NCBI RefSeq assembly: GCF_016907085.1
Contig: NZ_JAFBBJ010000001.1
Location: 3,224,001 to 3,288,000 of the forward strand
From: Clavibacter michiganensis
GTDB taxonomy: Bacteria; Actinomycetota; Actinomycetes; Actinomycetales; Microbacteriaceae
Direction: 5' to 3'
Length of the DNA stretch: 64,000 nucleotides
Numbering within the stretch: position 1 is the first letter of the stretch; each line of letters opens with the position of its first letter. Below, piece by piece: positions 51,625 through 59,415 of this stretch. The position numbers and the translations under genes were made by a program. The notes under the pieces were generated by a model that did no database searches, was not told where the DNA came from, and worked only from the letters and a program-made list of their open reading frames with translations.

Positions 51625-53448
51625 TCAGTACTTCCGCTCCATCGGCTGGTAGTTCGTGATGACCACGGGCTTGGTGCTGAGCTTGATGTGGTCGCCGGCG
51701 TCCGTGCTGTGGGCGTCGCCGGTGAGGTACGCCATGGTGTGGACCATGTAGTTCTCGTCGTCCCGCTTCGGGAAGTCCTCGCGGAAGTGCCCGCCGCGGC
51801 TCTCCTTGCGGTACATCGCCGAGTAGACGACGACCTCCGCGAGGTCGAGGAGGAAGCCGAGCTCGATGGCCTCGAGCAGGTCCGTGTTGAAGCGCTGGCC
51901 CTTGTCCTGCACCTGGATGTTCGTGTACCGCTCGCGCAGGTCGGCGATCACCTTGGTGACCTCGATCAGCGTGTCCTCGGTGCGGAACACCTGGGCGTTG
52001 CGGTCCATCGACTCCTGCAGCTCGCGACGCAGCGTCGAGATCCGCTCGGTGCCGTTGGAGTTGCGCGCGCCCTCGACGAGGCCCTTGACGAAGTCGGCCG
52101 CGTCGGCGGGAAGCGGCGTGAAGTCGACCGTCTTCACGTACTCGGCCGCGTAATTGCCCGCGCGCTTGCCGAAGACGTTGATGTCGAGGAGCGAGTTCGT
52201 GCCGAGGCGGTTGGATCCGTGCACCGAGACGCACGCGCACTCGCCGGCCGCGTAGAGGCCGGGAACCACGGTCGTGTTGTCGGAGAGGACCTCGGCCTTG
52301 ATGTTGGTGGGGATGCCGCCCATCGCGTAGTGCGCGGTCGGCAGCACGGGCACGGGCTCCGTGTACGGCTCGACGCCGAGGTACGTGCGCGCGAACTCCG
52401 TGATGTCCGGGAGCTTCGCGTCGATGACGGCGGGCTCCAGGTGCGTGATGTCGAGGTAGACGTAGTCCTTGTTCGGTCCCGCGCCGCGGCCCTCGCGGAT
52501 CTCCGTCGCCATGCAGCGCGCCACGATGTCGCGGGGAGCCAGGTCCTTGATGGTGGGGGCGTACCGCTCCATGAAGCGCTCGCCCTCGCTGTTGCGGAGG
52601 ATCGCGCCCTCGCCGCGGGCCGCCTCCGACAGGAGGATGCCGAGGCCTGCCAGGCCGGTCGGGTGGAACTGGAAGAACTCCATGTCCTCGAGCGGCAGGC
52701 CCTTGCGCCAGATGATCCCCACGCCGTCGCCCGTGAGCGTGTGCGCGTTCGAGGTCGTCTTGTAGATCTTGCCGAAGCCGCCGGTCGCGAAGATCACGGC
52801 CTTGGACTGGAAGACGTGGATCTCGCCGGTGGAGAGCTCGAGGGCCACGACGCCCGCGGGCTGCTCCTTGCCGTCGACCTCCGCCATGACGAGGTCGAGG
52901 ACGTAGAACTCGTTGAAGAAGTTGATGCCGAACTTGACGCAGTTCTGGTACAGCGTCTGCAGGATCATGTGGCCCGTGCGGTCCGCCGCGTAGCAGGACC
53001 GGCGGACGGGGCTCTTGCCGTGGTCGGCCGTGTGGCCGCCGAAGCGGCGCTGGTCAATCTTGCCGTCGGGCGTGCGGTTGAAGGGCAGGCCCATGTTCTC
53101 GAGGTCGATGACCGCGTCGATGGCCTCCTTCGCGAGGATCTCCGCCGCGTCCTGGTCGACGAGGTAGTCGCCGCCCTTGACGGTGTCGAAGGTGTGCCAC
53201 TCCCAGCTGTCCTCCTCGACGTTCGCGAGGGCGGCCGCCATGCCGCCCTGCGCGGCGCCCGTGTGGGAACGGGTGGGGTAGAGCTTCGAGATGACGGCCG
53301 TGTTCGCCTGCGGTCCCGCCTCGATCGCCGCGCGCATGCCGGCGCCGCCCGCACCCACGATCACGATGTCGAACTGGTGGTAGTGGACGCCGTCCACGAT
53401 GGTGCTCGCGGAGGGCTCGGAACCGGGGGTCGCGGTGTCAGTGGTCAC
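51625..53448 (-). CDS. sdhA: Succinate dehydrogenase flavoprotein subunit
   Basis: This 607-residue catalytic subunit oxidises succinate to fumarate. It shows the FAD fingerprint [14 protein letters not shown], the FAD-linked His in [10 protein letters not shown], and the active-site stretches [10 protein letters not shown] and [12 protein letters not shown]. The length is normal. The start is a GTG at 53448, with only a weak ribosome binding site, 33 bases after sdhD. Confidence 0.96.
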   Translation of the reverse strand: MTTDTATPGSEPSASTIVDGVHYHQFDIVIVGAGGAGMRAAIEAGPQANTAVISKLYPTRSHTGAAQGGMAAALANVEEDSWEWHTFDTVKGGDYLVDQDAAEILAKEAIDAVIDLENMGLPFNRTPDGKIDQRRFGGHTADHGKSPVRRSCYAADRTGHMILQTLYQNCVKFGINFFNEFYVLDLVMAEVDGKEQPAGVVALELSTGEIHVFQSKAVIFATGGFGKIYKTTSNAHTLTGDGVGIIWRKGLPLEDMEFFQFHPTGLAGLGILLSEAARGEGAILRNSEGERFMERYAPTIKDLAPRDIVARCMATEIREGRGAGPNKDYVYLDITHLEPAVIDAKLPDITEFARTYLGVEPYTEPVPVLPTAHYAMGGIPTNIKAEVLSDNTTVVPGLYAAGECACVSVHGSNRLGTNSLLDINVFGKRAGNYAAEYVKTVDFTPLPADAADFVKGLVEGARNSNGTERISTLRRELQESMDRNAQVFRTEDTLIEVTKVIADLRERYTNIQVQDKGQRFNTDLLEAIELGFLLDLAEVVVYSAMYRKESRGGHFREDFPKRDDENYMVHTMAYLTGDAHSTDAGDHIKLSTKPVVITNYQPMERKY

Positions 53449-53481
53449 GGGCTTCTTTCTCGAGGCGGATGGGGAAGCGGG

Positions 53482-53946
53482 CTACAGGTCGCCGCAGAAG
53501 GAGGGGAGCAGGTCGGCGGGCTGGCCGGCGGGGCACGGGTCGAAGGTGAAGACGACCAGCGTGCCGAGCACCAGCAGGACGACCGTGGACGTCACGAGCG
53601 CGCCCTTGAGGATCGTGCGGGTGCGGGGCGACGCGGCGTAGTCGTTCACGAGGGTGCGCATGCCGTTGGCGCCGTGGATGACCGCGAGCCAGAGCAGCGC
53701 GATGTCCCACACCTTCCAGAACGGGTCGGAGAGCTTGCCGCCGACGAAGGCGAAGTCGATGGCCTTGATGCCCTCGCCGTTGATGAGGTTGACGTAGAGG
53801 TGGCCGAAGATGAGCACGACGAGCACGACGCCCGAGGCGCGCATGTACATCCAGCCCCACTTCTCCCAGTTCACGCCGCCCTGCTTGCGCGGCTGCCGGG
53901 GCTGGCGGGGACGCTCGATGCTCACCTGCTGTGCGATGTCGCTCAT
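53482..53946 (-). CDS. sdhD: Succinate dehydrogenase membrane anchor subunit
   Basis: This 154-residue subunit has three helices (about residues 35-55, 75-95 and 115-140). Together with SdhC it binds haem b and quinone; candidate haem/quinone residues include the His in IFGHLYVNL and in LAVIHGANG. The ATG chosen (53946) is two bases after the sdhC stop; another ATG four codons earlier (53958) would overlap sdhC. Confidence 0.9.
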   Translation of the reverse strand: MSDIAQQVSIERPRQPRQPRKQGGVNWEKWGWMYMRASGVVLVVLIFGHLYVNLINGEGIKAIDFAFVGGKLSDPFWKVWDIALLWLAVIHGANGMRTLVNDYAASPRTRTILKGALVTSTVVLLVLGTLVVFTFDPCPAGQPADLLPSFCGDL

Positions 53947-53948
53947 GA

Positions 53949-54383
53949 TCAGATCCATCCCGCTTCGCTGAACACGTTGATGAGGTGGCGCGGCACGAAG
54001 CCGGCCATGAGCACGACCCACAGCCCGATGACCACGTAGAACATGAGGCGCTGGTGCTTGGCGCCGAAGCGCCAGAAGTCGATGAGGATGATCCGCAGCC
54101 CGTTGAGCGCGTGGAACCCGATGGCGCCGACGAGCGCGACCTCGCCGATGCCCATGACGGGGTTCTTGTAGGTCCCGATGACCGCGTTGTACGCCTCGGG
54201 GCTCACGCGGATGAGGCTCGTGTCGAGCACGTGCACCAGGAGGAAGAAGAAGATGGACACGCCGGTGATGCGGTGCAGCACCCATGACCACATGCCCTCG
54301 CGGCCCCGGTACAGCGTCCCCGCGGGGACCTTCGGTGCGCGAGCGATGTGCGGTTCGCGGGTTCCTGCCGTCTTGATGGACAC
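53949..54383 (-). CDS. sdhC: Succinate dehydrogenase cytochrome b subunit
   Basis: This 144-residue three-helix protein shows the family pattern MWSWVLHRITGVSIFFFLLVHVLD near its start and GFHALNGLRIILIDF in the middle, whose His residues are candidate haem ligands. The GTG at 54383 has GGGAGGG eight bases upstream, which decides the start over the longer open frame. First gene of sdhCDAB. Confidence 0.93.
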   Translation of the reverse strand: MSIKTAGTREPHIARAPKVPAGTLYRGREGMWSWVLHRITGVSIFFFLLVHVLDTSLIRVSPEAYNAVIGTYKNPVMGIGEVALVGAIGFHALNGLRIILIDFWRFGAKHQRLMFYVVIGLWVVLMAGFVPRHLINVFSEAGWI

Positions 54384-54454
54384 GGAACGACCCTCCCTGA
54401 TGCTGGTGCCCCGTGGGCGGAGCGCCTTCGCGCCGACATTGCGCGTCGCCGTCG

Positions 54455-54499
54455 AGTCTACGGCCCGGGTCCGCGCGGTCACCCGTTAGGGCACCCTAA
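54455..54499 (-). promoter_or_regulatory. sdh promoter with inverted-repeat operator
   Basis: On the minus strand TAGACT (54460-54455) is a good -10 box giving a leader of about 65 bases. Upstream, covering the -35 region, is an inverted repeat TTAGGG (54486-54491), two bases, CCCTAA (54494-54499). The arms are like the ends of DtxR/IdeR iron boxes (TTAGG...CCTAA) but the spacing is too short for a standard box. An iron- or carbon-responsive regulator is plausible since sdh is iron-regulated in related bacteria. Confidence 0.5.
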
Positions 54500-54526
54500 G
54501 CGTCGACGTCCGCCGGAGGGCCCTGA

Positions 54527-55702
54527 TCAGGCGACGACGGGGACGGGCCCGGCGCCCGCGGCGTCGTTCGCGTGCAGCGCCGAGCGGCGGGCCGAGACGG
54601 CGCGGCCGTAGTGCCCGATGAGCTCGTCGCCGATCGTGGCCCAGGAGCGGCCGAGGACCGCCCGTCGACCGGCCTCGCCCATCCGCAGGCGCATGGGCTC
54701 GCTCGCGACGAGCTCGTCCACCAGCCGTCGCAGGTGCGCGTCCCGCGGTGAGGCGGGATCGAAGAGGAACCCGTCCGTGCCGTGGTCGACGAGGTCGATG
54801 GGGCCGCCGGCGTGCGGCGCGACCACCGGGAGGCCGGACGCGTGCGCCTCCTGCACGGTCTGGCCGAACGTCTCCTCGGTGCCGGTGTGCACGAACACGT
54901 CCATGGCGGCGTACGCGGCCGCGAGCTCGCGACCGCCCACGCGGCCGAGCCACGTGACGGGCATGCCCGCCAGGGCGCGGCGGGCGGAGGCCTGGCTCGG
55001 GCCGTCGCCGGCGATGAGGAAGCGCACGCCGCGGATCCCGCGGAGGGCCTGGAGGCGCTCGAGCTGCTTCTCGGGGGCGATGCGCCCCACGTAGCCGACG
55101 ACCGTCTCGCCGCCCGGCGCGACGCGGTGCCGCAGCGCGACCGCGTCCTCCATGGCCCGGTTGCGCGGGTGGTAGCGGTCGAGGTCGACGCCGCGGCCCC
55201 AGCGGGCGACGCGCTCGACGCCCGCCGCGGCGAGGTCGGCGGCCGCGGCGCTCGAGGGCGCGAGGGTCAGGTCGGCGCCCTGGTGGATCCAGCGCACGAG
55301 CCGCCACACGTACGGCGCGGTCGCGGCCAGCCTGTTCCGGCGCGCGTAGCCCGCGACGTCGGTCTGGAAGATGGCGACGGAGGGCGTGTCGATGCGCGTC
55401 GCGGCGGCGATGGCCTGCGCCCCCAGGAAGAGGGGCGACGCGGCGTGCAGCACGTCCGGCGCGAAGTCGGTGAGGAGGCGCAGCACCTGGGGGTTGGGGA
55501 TCCCGACCGGGAACTGCCGGTAGGCGAAGGCGGGCACGCCGTGGACGGGGAAGCCCGCGAACTCGGACGGGGCGCCGGCGTCCGGGGCGATCACGATGGC
55601 CTGGTGCCCGCGGTCCCGCAGGTGCTCGAGCACCCGGCAGACGCTCGTGGTCACGCCGTTGACGGTGGGGAGGAAGCTCTCGCTGACGACGGCTACGCGC
55701 AT
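54527..55702 (-). CDS. Glycosyltransferase family 4 (mannosyltransferase-like)
   Basis: This 391-residue GT-B enzyme has the N-terminal acceptor domain start MRVAVVSESFLPTVNGVTTSV and, in the donor domain, ETVVGYVGRIAPEKQLE, then ETFGQTVQEAHASGLPVVAPHAGG with the EX7E donor-binding motif. The sequence is closest in look to MgtA/PimB-type mannosyl or glucuronyl-lipid mannosyltransferases of actinobacteria. It is divergent from manC, whose product is the GDP-mannose donor, which supports a mannosyl transfer to a membrane lipid. Leaderless-type promoter. Confidence 0.87.
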   Translation of the reverse strand: MRVAVVSESFLPTVNGVTTSVCRVLEHLRDRGHQAIVIAPDAGAPSEFAGFPVHGVPAFAYRQFPVGIPNPQVLRLLTDFAPDVLHAASPLFLGAQAIAAATRIDTPSVAIFQTDVAGYARRNRLAATAPYVWRLVRWIHQGADLTLAPSSAAAADLAAAGVERVARWGRGVDLDRYHPRNRAMEDAVALRHRVAPGGETVVGYVGRIAPEKQLERLQALRGIRGVRFLIAGDGPSQASARRALAGMPVTWLGRVGGRELAAAYAAMDVFVHTGTEETFGQTVQEAHASGLPVVAPHAGGPIDLVDHGTDGFLFDPASPRDAHLRRLVDELVASEPMRLRMGEAGRRAVLGRSWATIGDELIGHYGRAVSARRSALHANDAAGAGPVPVVA

Positions 55703-55709
55703 GCCCTCG

Positions 55710-55715
55710 ACGCTA
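55710..55715 (-). promoter_or_regulatory. -10 box for a leaderless glycosyltransferase mRNA
   Basis: On the minus strand TAGCGT ends seven bases before the ATG at 55702. Confidence 0.45.
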
Positions 55716-55807
55716 GGCACGGGTGCCGACGCCGTCGCCGCGGCCCCGTGAACGCCCCGTTGCCGTCGCGTGAACTCGGCGCATCCGGCTGTTTCCCAGG
55801 GTGCCGA

Positions 55808-55813
55808 TAGTGT
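55808..55813 (+). promoter_or_regulatory. -10 box for a leaderless manC mRNA
   Basis: TAGTGT ends six bases before the manC ATG; the intervening GGGCCC is not a ribosome binding site at a usable distance. It mirrors the box of the divergent glycosyltransferase about 95 bases away. Confidence 0.5.
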
Positions 55814-55819
55814 GGGCCC

Positions 55820-56941
55820 ATGACCGAGCAGACGAGCGCGATCTCCCGTTTCTACAGCGTGATCCCCGCGGGGGGCGTGGGCTCCCGCCTCTGGCCGCTG
55901 TCCCGCGCGGACGCCCCGAAGTTCCTGCACGACCTCACCGGCTCCGGCCGCACGCTGCTCCGCGACACGTGGGAGCGTCTCGCCCCGCTGTCCGGCGAGG
56001 ACCGGATCATGGTCGTCACCGGCCGCGCCCACCGCGCCGCCGTCGAGGCCCAGCTGCCCGAGCTCACCGACCCGAACGTGGTCCTCGAGAGCGAGGGGCG
56101 CGACAGCACCGCCGCGATCGCGCTCGCGGCGGCCATCCTCCAGCGCCGCGAGCCGGGCGTCATCATCGGCTCGTTCGCGGCCGACCACGTCATCGCCGAC
56201 CCGGACCGCTTCCGCGACACCGTGCGCGAGGCCGTCATCGCCGCCGACGCCGGCTACATCACCACCATCGGCATCACGCCCACCGAGCCTGCCACCGGCT
56301 TCGGCTACATCCACACCGGCAAGGCGCTCAGCATCCCGGACGCCCCGCACGCCCTCGAGGTCGCGTCGTTCGTGGAGAAGCCGAGCATCGGCGTCGCCCG
56401 CGGCTACGTGAAGGGCGGCACGCACCTCTGGAATGCGGGCATGTTCATCGCCCGCGCGGACCGCCTGCTCGAGGAGCTCGGCCGCACCGAGCCCGAGCTG
56501 CTGAAGGGCGTGCTCGAGCTCGCCGAGGCGTGGGACACCGCCGACCGCGGTCTCGTCGTCGACCGCGTGTGGCCGAACCTCAAGAAGATCGCGATCGACT
56601 ACGCCGTCGCCGAGCCCGCCGCCGCCCGGGGCGCGCTCGCCGTGATCCCCGGCCGCTTCACCTGGGACGACGTGGGCGACTTCGCCTCCGTCGCCAAGAT
56701 GCACTCCAGCGGCCGCAAGTCCGACCTCGTGATCCTGGGGGAGGACGCGCGCGTCCTGTCCGACGCGTCGAGCGGCATCGTCGTGGCCAACAGCAAGCGC
56801 GTGATCAGCCTCATCGGCGTGCGCGACATCGTCGTGGTGGACACCCCCGACGCCCTGCTCGTGACCACCAAGGAGAACGCGCAGCGCGTCAAGAGCGTGG
56901 TGGACGCGCTCAAGCTCAGCGGCGGGACGGACGTCCTGTAA
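55820..56941 (+). CDS. manC: Mannose-1-phosphate guanylyltransferase
   Basis: This 373-residue enzyme makes GDP-mannose from mannose-1-phosphate and GTP. The pyrophosphorylase signature is VIPAGGVGSRLWPLSRADAPKF; later motifs include FAADHVI, FVEKP, LWNAGMFI and FTWDDVGDF. It is the short, monofunctional form without the phosphomannose isomerase domain. It faces a mannosyltransferase-like gene, suggesting a shared role in cell-envelope mannosylation. A hairpin follows the stop. Confidence 0.93.
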   Translation: MTEQTSAISRFYSVIPAGGVGSRLWPLSRADAPKFLHDLTGSGRTLLRDTWERLAPLSGEDRIMVVTGRAHRAAVEAQLPELTDPNVVLESEGRDSTAAIALAAAILQRREPGVIIGSFAADHVIADPDRFRDTVREAVIAADAGYITTIGITPTEPATGFGYIHTGKALSIPDAPHALEVASFVEKPSIGVARGYVKGGTHLWNAGMFIARADRLLEELGRTEPELLKGVLELAEAWDTADRGLVVDRVWPNLKKIAIDYAVAEPAAARGALAVIPGRFTWDDVGDFASVAKMHSSGRKSDLVILGEDARVLSDASSGIVVANSKRVISLIGVRDIVVVDTPDALLVTTKENAQRVKSVVDALKLSGGTDVL

Positions 56942-56963
56942 CGAAGGGGTAACGAACCCTCCG

Positions 56964-56998
56964 GGCGCTCTCCGCGGCCGGAAGGGGCCGGGAGCGCC
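56964..56998 (+). terminator. Hairpin terminator after manC
   Basis: Arms GGCGCTC (56964-56970) and GAGCGCC (56992-56998), extended inward by two weaker pairs, with an inner GGCC/GGCC helix. It separates manC from the nucleoside uptake genes. Confidence 0.5.
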
Positions 56999-57003
56999 GC
57001 CGT

Positions 57004-57009
57004 TAGATT
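57004..57009 (+). promoter_or_regulatory. -10 box for a leaderless bmp1 mRNA
   Basis: TAGATT ends six bases before the ATG at 57016; between them is only CCGGGG. Good match to TANNNT. Confidence 0.5.
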
Positions 57010-57015
57010 CCGGGG

Positions 57016-58089
57016 ATGCCCCGCACCCGCCGCGCCGTCCGCGCCGCCATCCTGCCCATCGCCCTCCTCTCCGCCGCGGCCCTCGCCGGGTGCGGCGCGG
57101 CCCCCGAGACCGGCACCACCTCGGCCGCCGCGAGCGACTACTGCGCCCGCATGGTCACCAACTCCGGCGGCCTGCAGGACCGCTCCTTCAACCAGTCGAG
57201 CTGGGAGGGGCTGCAGCGCGCGGAGAAGGAGCTCGGGATCCAGGCCGACGTCCTCGTCTCGACCTCGGAGACGGACCTCGCCCCGAACGTCGAGCAGGCG
57301 GTGGGCACGGGCTGCGGCTTCATCCTCACCGTCGGCTACGAGCTGGCGGAGGCCACGTCGGCGGCGGCCGCGGAGAACCCGGACGTGCACTTCTCCATCG
57401 TGGACGAGGTCGTCGACGCCCCGAACGTCAAGCCGCTCGTCTTCGACACGGCGCAGGCGTCCTACCTCGCGGGCTACCTCGCGGCGGGCGTGAGCCAGAC
57501 GGGCAAGGTCGGCACCTTCGGCGGCGGCAACCAGCCGCCCGTCACCCTCTTCATGGACGGCTTCGTCGACGGGGTGGCCGCGTACAACCAGGCGCACGGC
57601 ACGAGCGTCGTCGCGCTCGGCTGGGACGCCGCCGCGCAGGACGGCACCTTCACCGGCGACTTCGAGGACGTGTCGAAGGGCCAGACCACCACGCAGAACC
57701 TGCTCGACCAGGGCGCCGACGTGATCATGCCGGTCGCCGGCCAGGTGGGGGAGGGCGCGGCCTCGGCGATCCTCGCGCACGGCAGCGGCAAGCTCATCTG
57801 GGTCGACAACGACGGCTACGACACGCTGCCCGCCGAGTACCGGCCGCTCCTGCTCACGAGCGTGCTCAAGGACACGGGCCAGGCCGTGGTCGACATCGTG
57901 GCCGACGACCAGAAGGGGTCGTTCACGTCGGAGCCGTACGTGGGCACGCTCGCGAACGGCGGCGTGGGCCTCGCGCAGTACCACGACCTCGCCGCCGCGG
58001 TGTCGCCCGAGCTGCAGTCCGAGCTCGACGCGCTGAAGGCCCGCATCGTGTCCGGCGACGTGCAGGTGAAGTCGGTCTCGACCCCGTAG
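57016..58089 (+). CDS. BMP-family nucleoside-binding lipoprotein, copy 1
   Basis: This 357-residue solute-binding protein resembles PnrA/BmpA, which bind purine nucleosides. The signal peptide ends in LAGC with Cys26. Shared features are NSGGLQDRSFNQSSWEGL, the FSIVDEVVDAPNVKPLVFDT stretch and GKVGTFGG with FMDGFVDG. It is close to copy 2 downstream (same blocks in the same order) but begins its mature part differently and has its own leaderless promoter. It lies 150 bases before copy 2, with an operator-like repeat between them. Confidence 0.9.
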   Translation: MPRTRRAVRAAILPIALLSAAALAGCGAAPETGTTSAAASDYCARMVTNSGGLQDRSFNQSSWEGLQRAEKELGIQADVLVSTSETDLAPNVEQAVGTGCGFILTVGYELAEATSAAAAENPDVHFSIVDEVVDAPNVKPLVFDTAQASYLAGYLAAGVSQTGKVGTFGGGNQPPVTLFMDGFVDGVAAYNQAHGTSVVALGWDAAAQDGTFTGDFEDVSKGQTTTQNLLDQGADVIMPVAGQVGEGAASAILAHGSGKLIWVDNDGYDTLPAEYRPLLLTSVLKDTGQAVVDIVADDQKGSFTSEPYVGTLANGGVGLAQYHDLAAAVSPELQSELDALKARIVSGDVQVKSVSTP

Positions 58090-58162
58090 CAGAGCCCGTG
58101 TTGCCGCGGTGTTTCGGGGCCGTCCCGGATCGATAACGCTTGCGCGCGGGGGCCCGATCGGG

Positions 58163-58194
58163 GCACGGGATGCATTCCCGTGCATGGGTAACAT
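58163..58194 (+). promoter_or_regulatory. Operator-like inverted repeat and -10 box before bmp2
   Basis: Perfect 8-base arms GCACGGGA (58163-58170) and TCCCGTGC (58176-58183) flank TGCAT. Five bases further on is TAACAT (58189-58194), a good -10 box. The repeat thus covers the -35 region and spacer, as a repressor or activator site would. Transcription would start near 58201, giving a leader of about 40 bases with GGAGG before the GTG. Confidence 0.65.
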
Positions 58195-58239
58195 GAACGC
58201 ACATCGCCCGGCTGACCCGGGCTGCACCTGGAGGCCACA

Positions 58240-59334
58240 GTGACCATCACCACCCGAAAGGCCGCCCTCGGCGGTCTCGCCGCCGTCGGCATCACCGCGA
58301 TCCTCGCGGGCTGCGGCGCCGCCCCCGAGTCGACCGCGGGAGGCACCGGCGGCGCCGCGAAGAGCGACCTCGTGTCCTGCATGGTCTCCGACTCCGGCGG
58401 ATTCGACGACAAGTCGTTCAACCAGCTCGGCTTCGAGGGCCTCACCAAGGCGGCCACCGACCTCGGCCTCGAGACCCCGAAGACGGTCGAGTCGGCTGCC
58501 GAGACCGACTTCGCGCCGAACCTCACCAACCTCGCCGACCAGGGCTGCGGCCTCATCGTCACCGTCGGCTTCCTGCTCGCGGACGCCACCAAGGAGGCGG
58601 CGGCCGCGAACTCCGACATCGAGTACGCGATCATCGACGACGCCTCGATCGACGCCCCGAACGTCAAGCCCATCACCTTCAACACCAGCGAGGCCGCGTT
58701 CCTCGCGGGCTACTCCGCGGCGGCCTACTCGAAGACCGGCACCGTCGGCACCTTCGGCGGCCTGCAGATCCCGACCGTCACGATCTTCATGGACGGCTTC
58801 GTCGACGGCGTGAACTACTACAACGAGCAGAAGGGCAAGGACGTCAAGGCCATCGGCTGGGACGTCGCGAGCCAGAGCGGGTCGTTCACCGGCGAGTTCG
58901 TCGCCAACCAGACGGCCAAGACCGCCGCCCAGACCCTGATCGACCAGGGCGCGGACGTCATCATGCCCGTCGGCGGACCGATCTTCCTCAGCGCCGGCGA
59001 GGCCATCCGCGACTCCAGCGACAAGAAGGTCGTCATGGTGGGCGTCGACTCCGACGCGTACGAGACCGCGCCCGACCTCAAGGACCTCTTCCTCACCTCG
59101 GTGCTCAAGGGCATCGACGCGGGCGTCGAGGACGTCGTGAAGACGGCGGCGGACGACAAGTTCGACGCGACCCCCTACGTGGGCACGCTGAAGAACGGCG
59201 GCGTGGACATCGCCCCGTTCCACGACTACGAGTCCGAGGTCCCGTCGGACCTCTCGGGCGAGCTCGAGACGATCAAGGCCGGCATCATCGACGGCTCGAT
59301 CTCGGTCGAGTCGCCGTCGTCTCTGACGAAGTAG
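58240..59334 (+). CDS. BMP-family nucleoside-binding lipoprotein, copy 2
   Basis: This 364-residue homologue of the preceding protein has lipobox LAGC with Cys25. Conserved blocks are DSGGFDDKSFNQLGFEGL, EYAIIDDASIDAPNVKPITF, GTVGTFGG and the long IMPVGGPIFLSAGEAI. The GTG start has GGAGG six bases upstream. It is followed by a hairpin and then the transporter ATPase and permeases, so this copy is probably the main receptor of the uptake system, with copy 1 as a second receptor of different specificity. Confidence 0.92.
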   Translation: MTITTRKAALGGLAAVGITAILAGCGAAPESTAGGTGGAAKSDLVSCMVSDSGGFDDKSFNQLGFEGLTKAATDLGLETPKTVESAAETDFAPNLTNLADQGCGLIVTVGFLLADATKEAAAANSDIEYAIIDDASIDAPNVKPITFNTSEAAFLAGYSAAAYSKTGTVGTFGGLQIPTVTIFMDGFVDGVNYYNEQKGKDVKAIGWDVASQSGSFTGEFVANQTAKTAAQTLIDQGADVIMPVGGPIFLSAGEAIRDSSDKKVVMVGVDSDAYETAPDLKDLFLTSVLKGIDAGVEDVVKTAADDKFDATPYVGTLKNGGVDIAPFHDYESEVPSDLSGELETIKAGIIDGSISVESPSSLTK

Positions 59335-59347
59335 CATCGAACGCACC

Positions 59348-59379
59348 GCGGGGGGATCGGCAGGCGCCGGTCCCCCCGC
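59348..59379 (+). terminator. Hairpin between bmp2 and the ATPase gene
   Basis: Perfect arms GCGGGGGGA (59348-59356) and TCCCCCCGC (59371-59379). With no T-run and no clear promoter after it, it may lower read-through or protect the 3' end of the binding-protein mRNA, so that more receptor than transporter is made. Confidence 0.6.
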
Positions 59380-59415
59380 CGCGTGTCCACCCGACCCACC
59401 GAACGGATTGATCCG

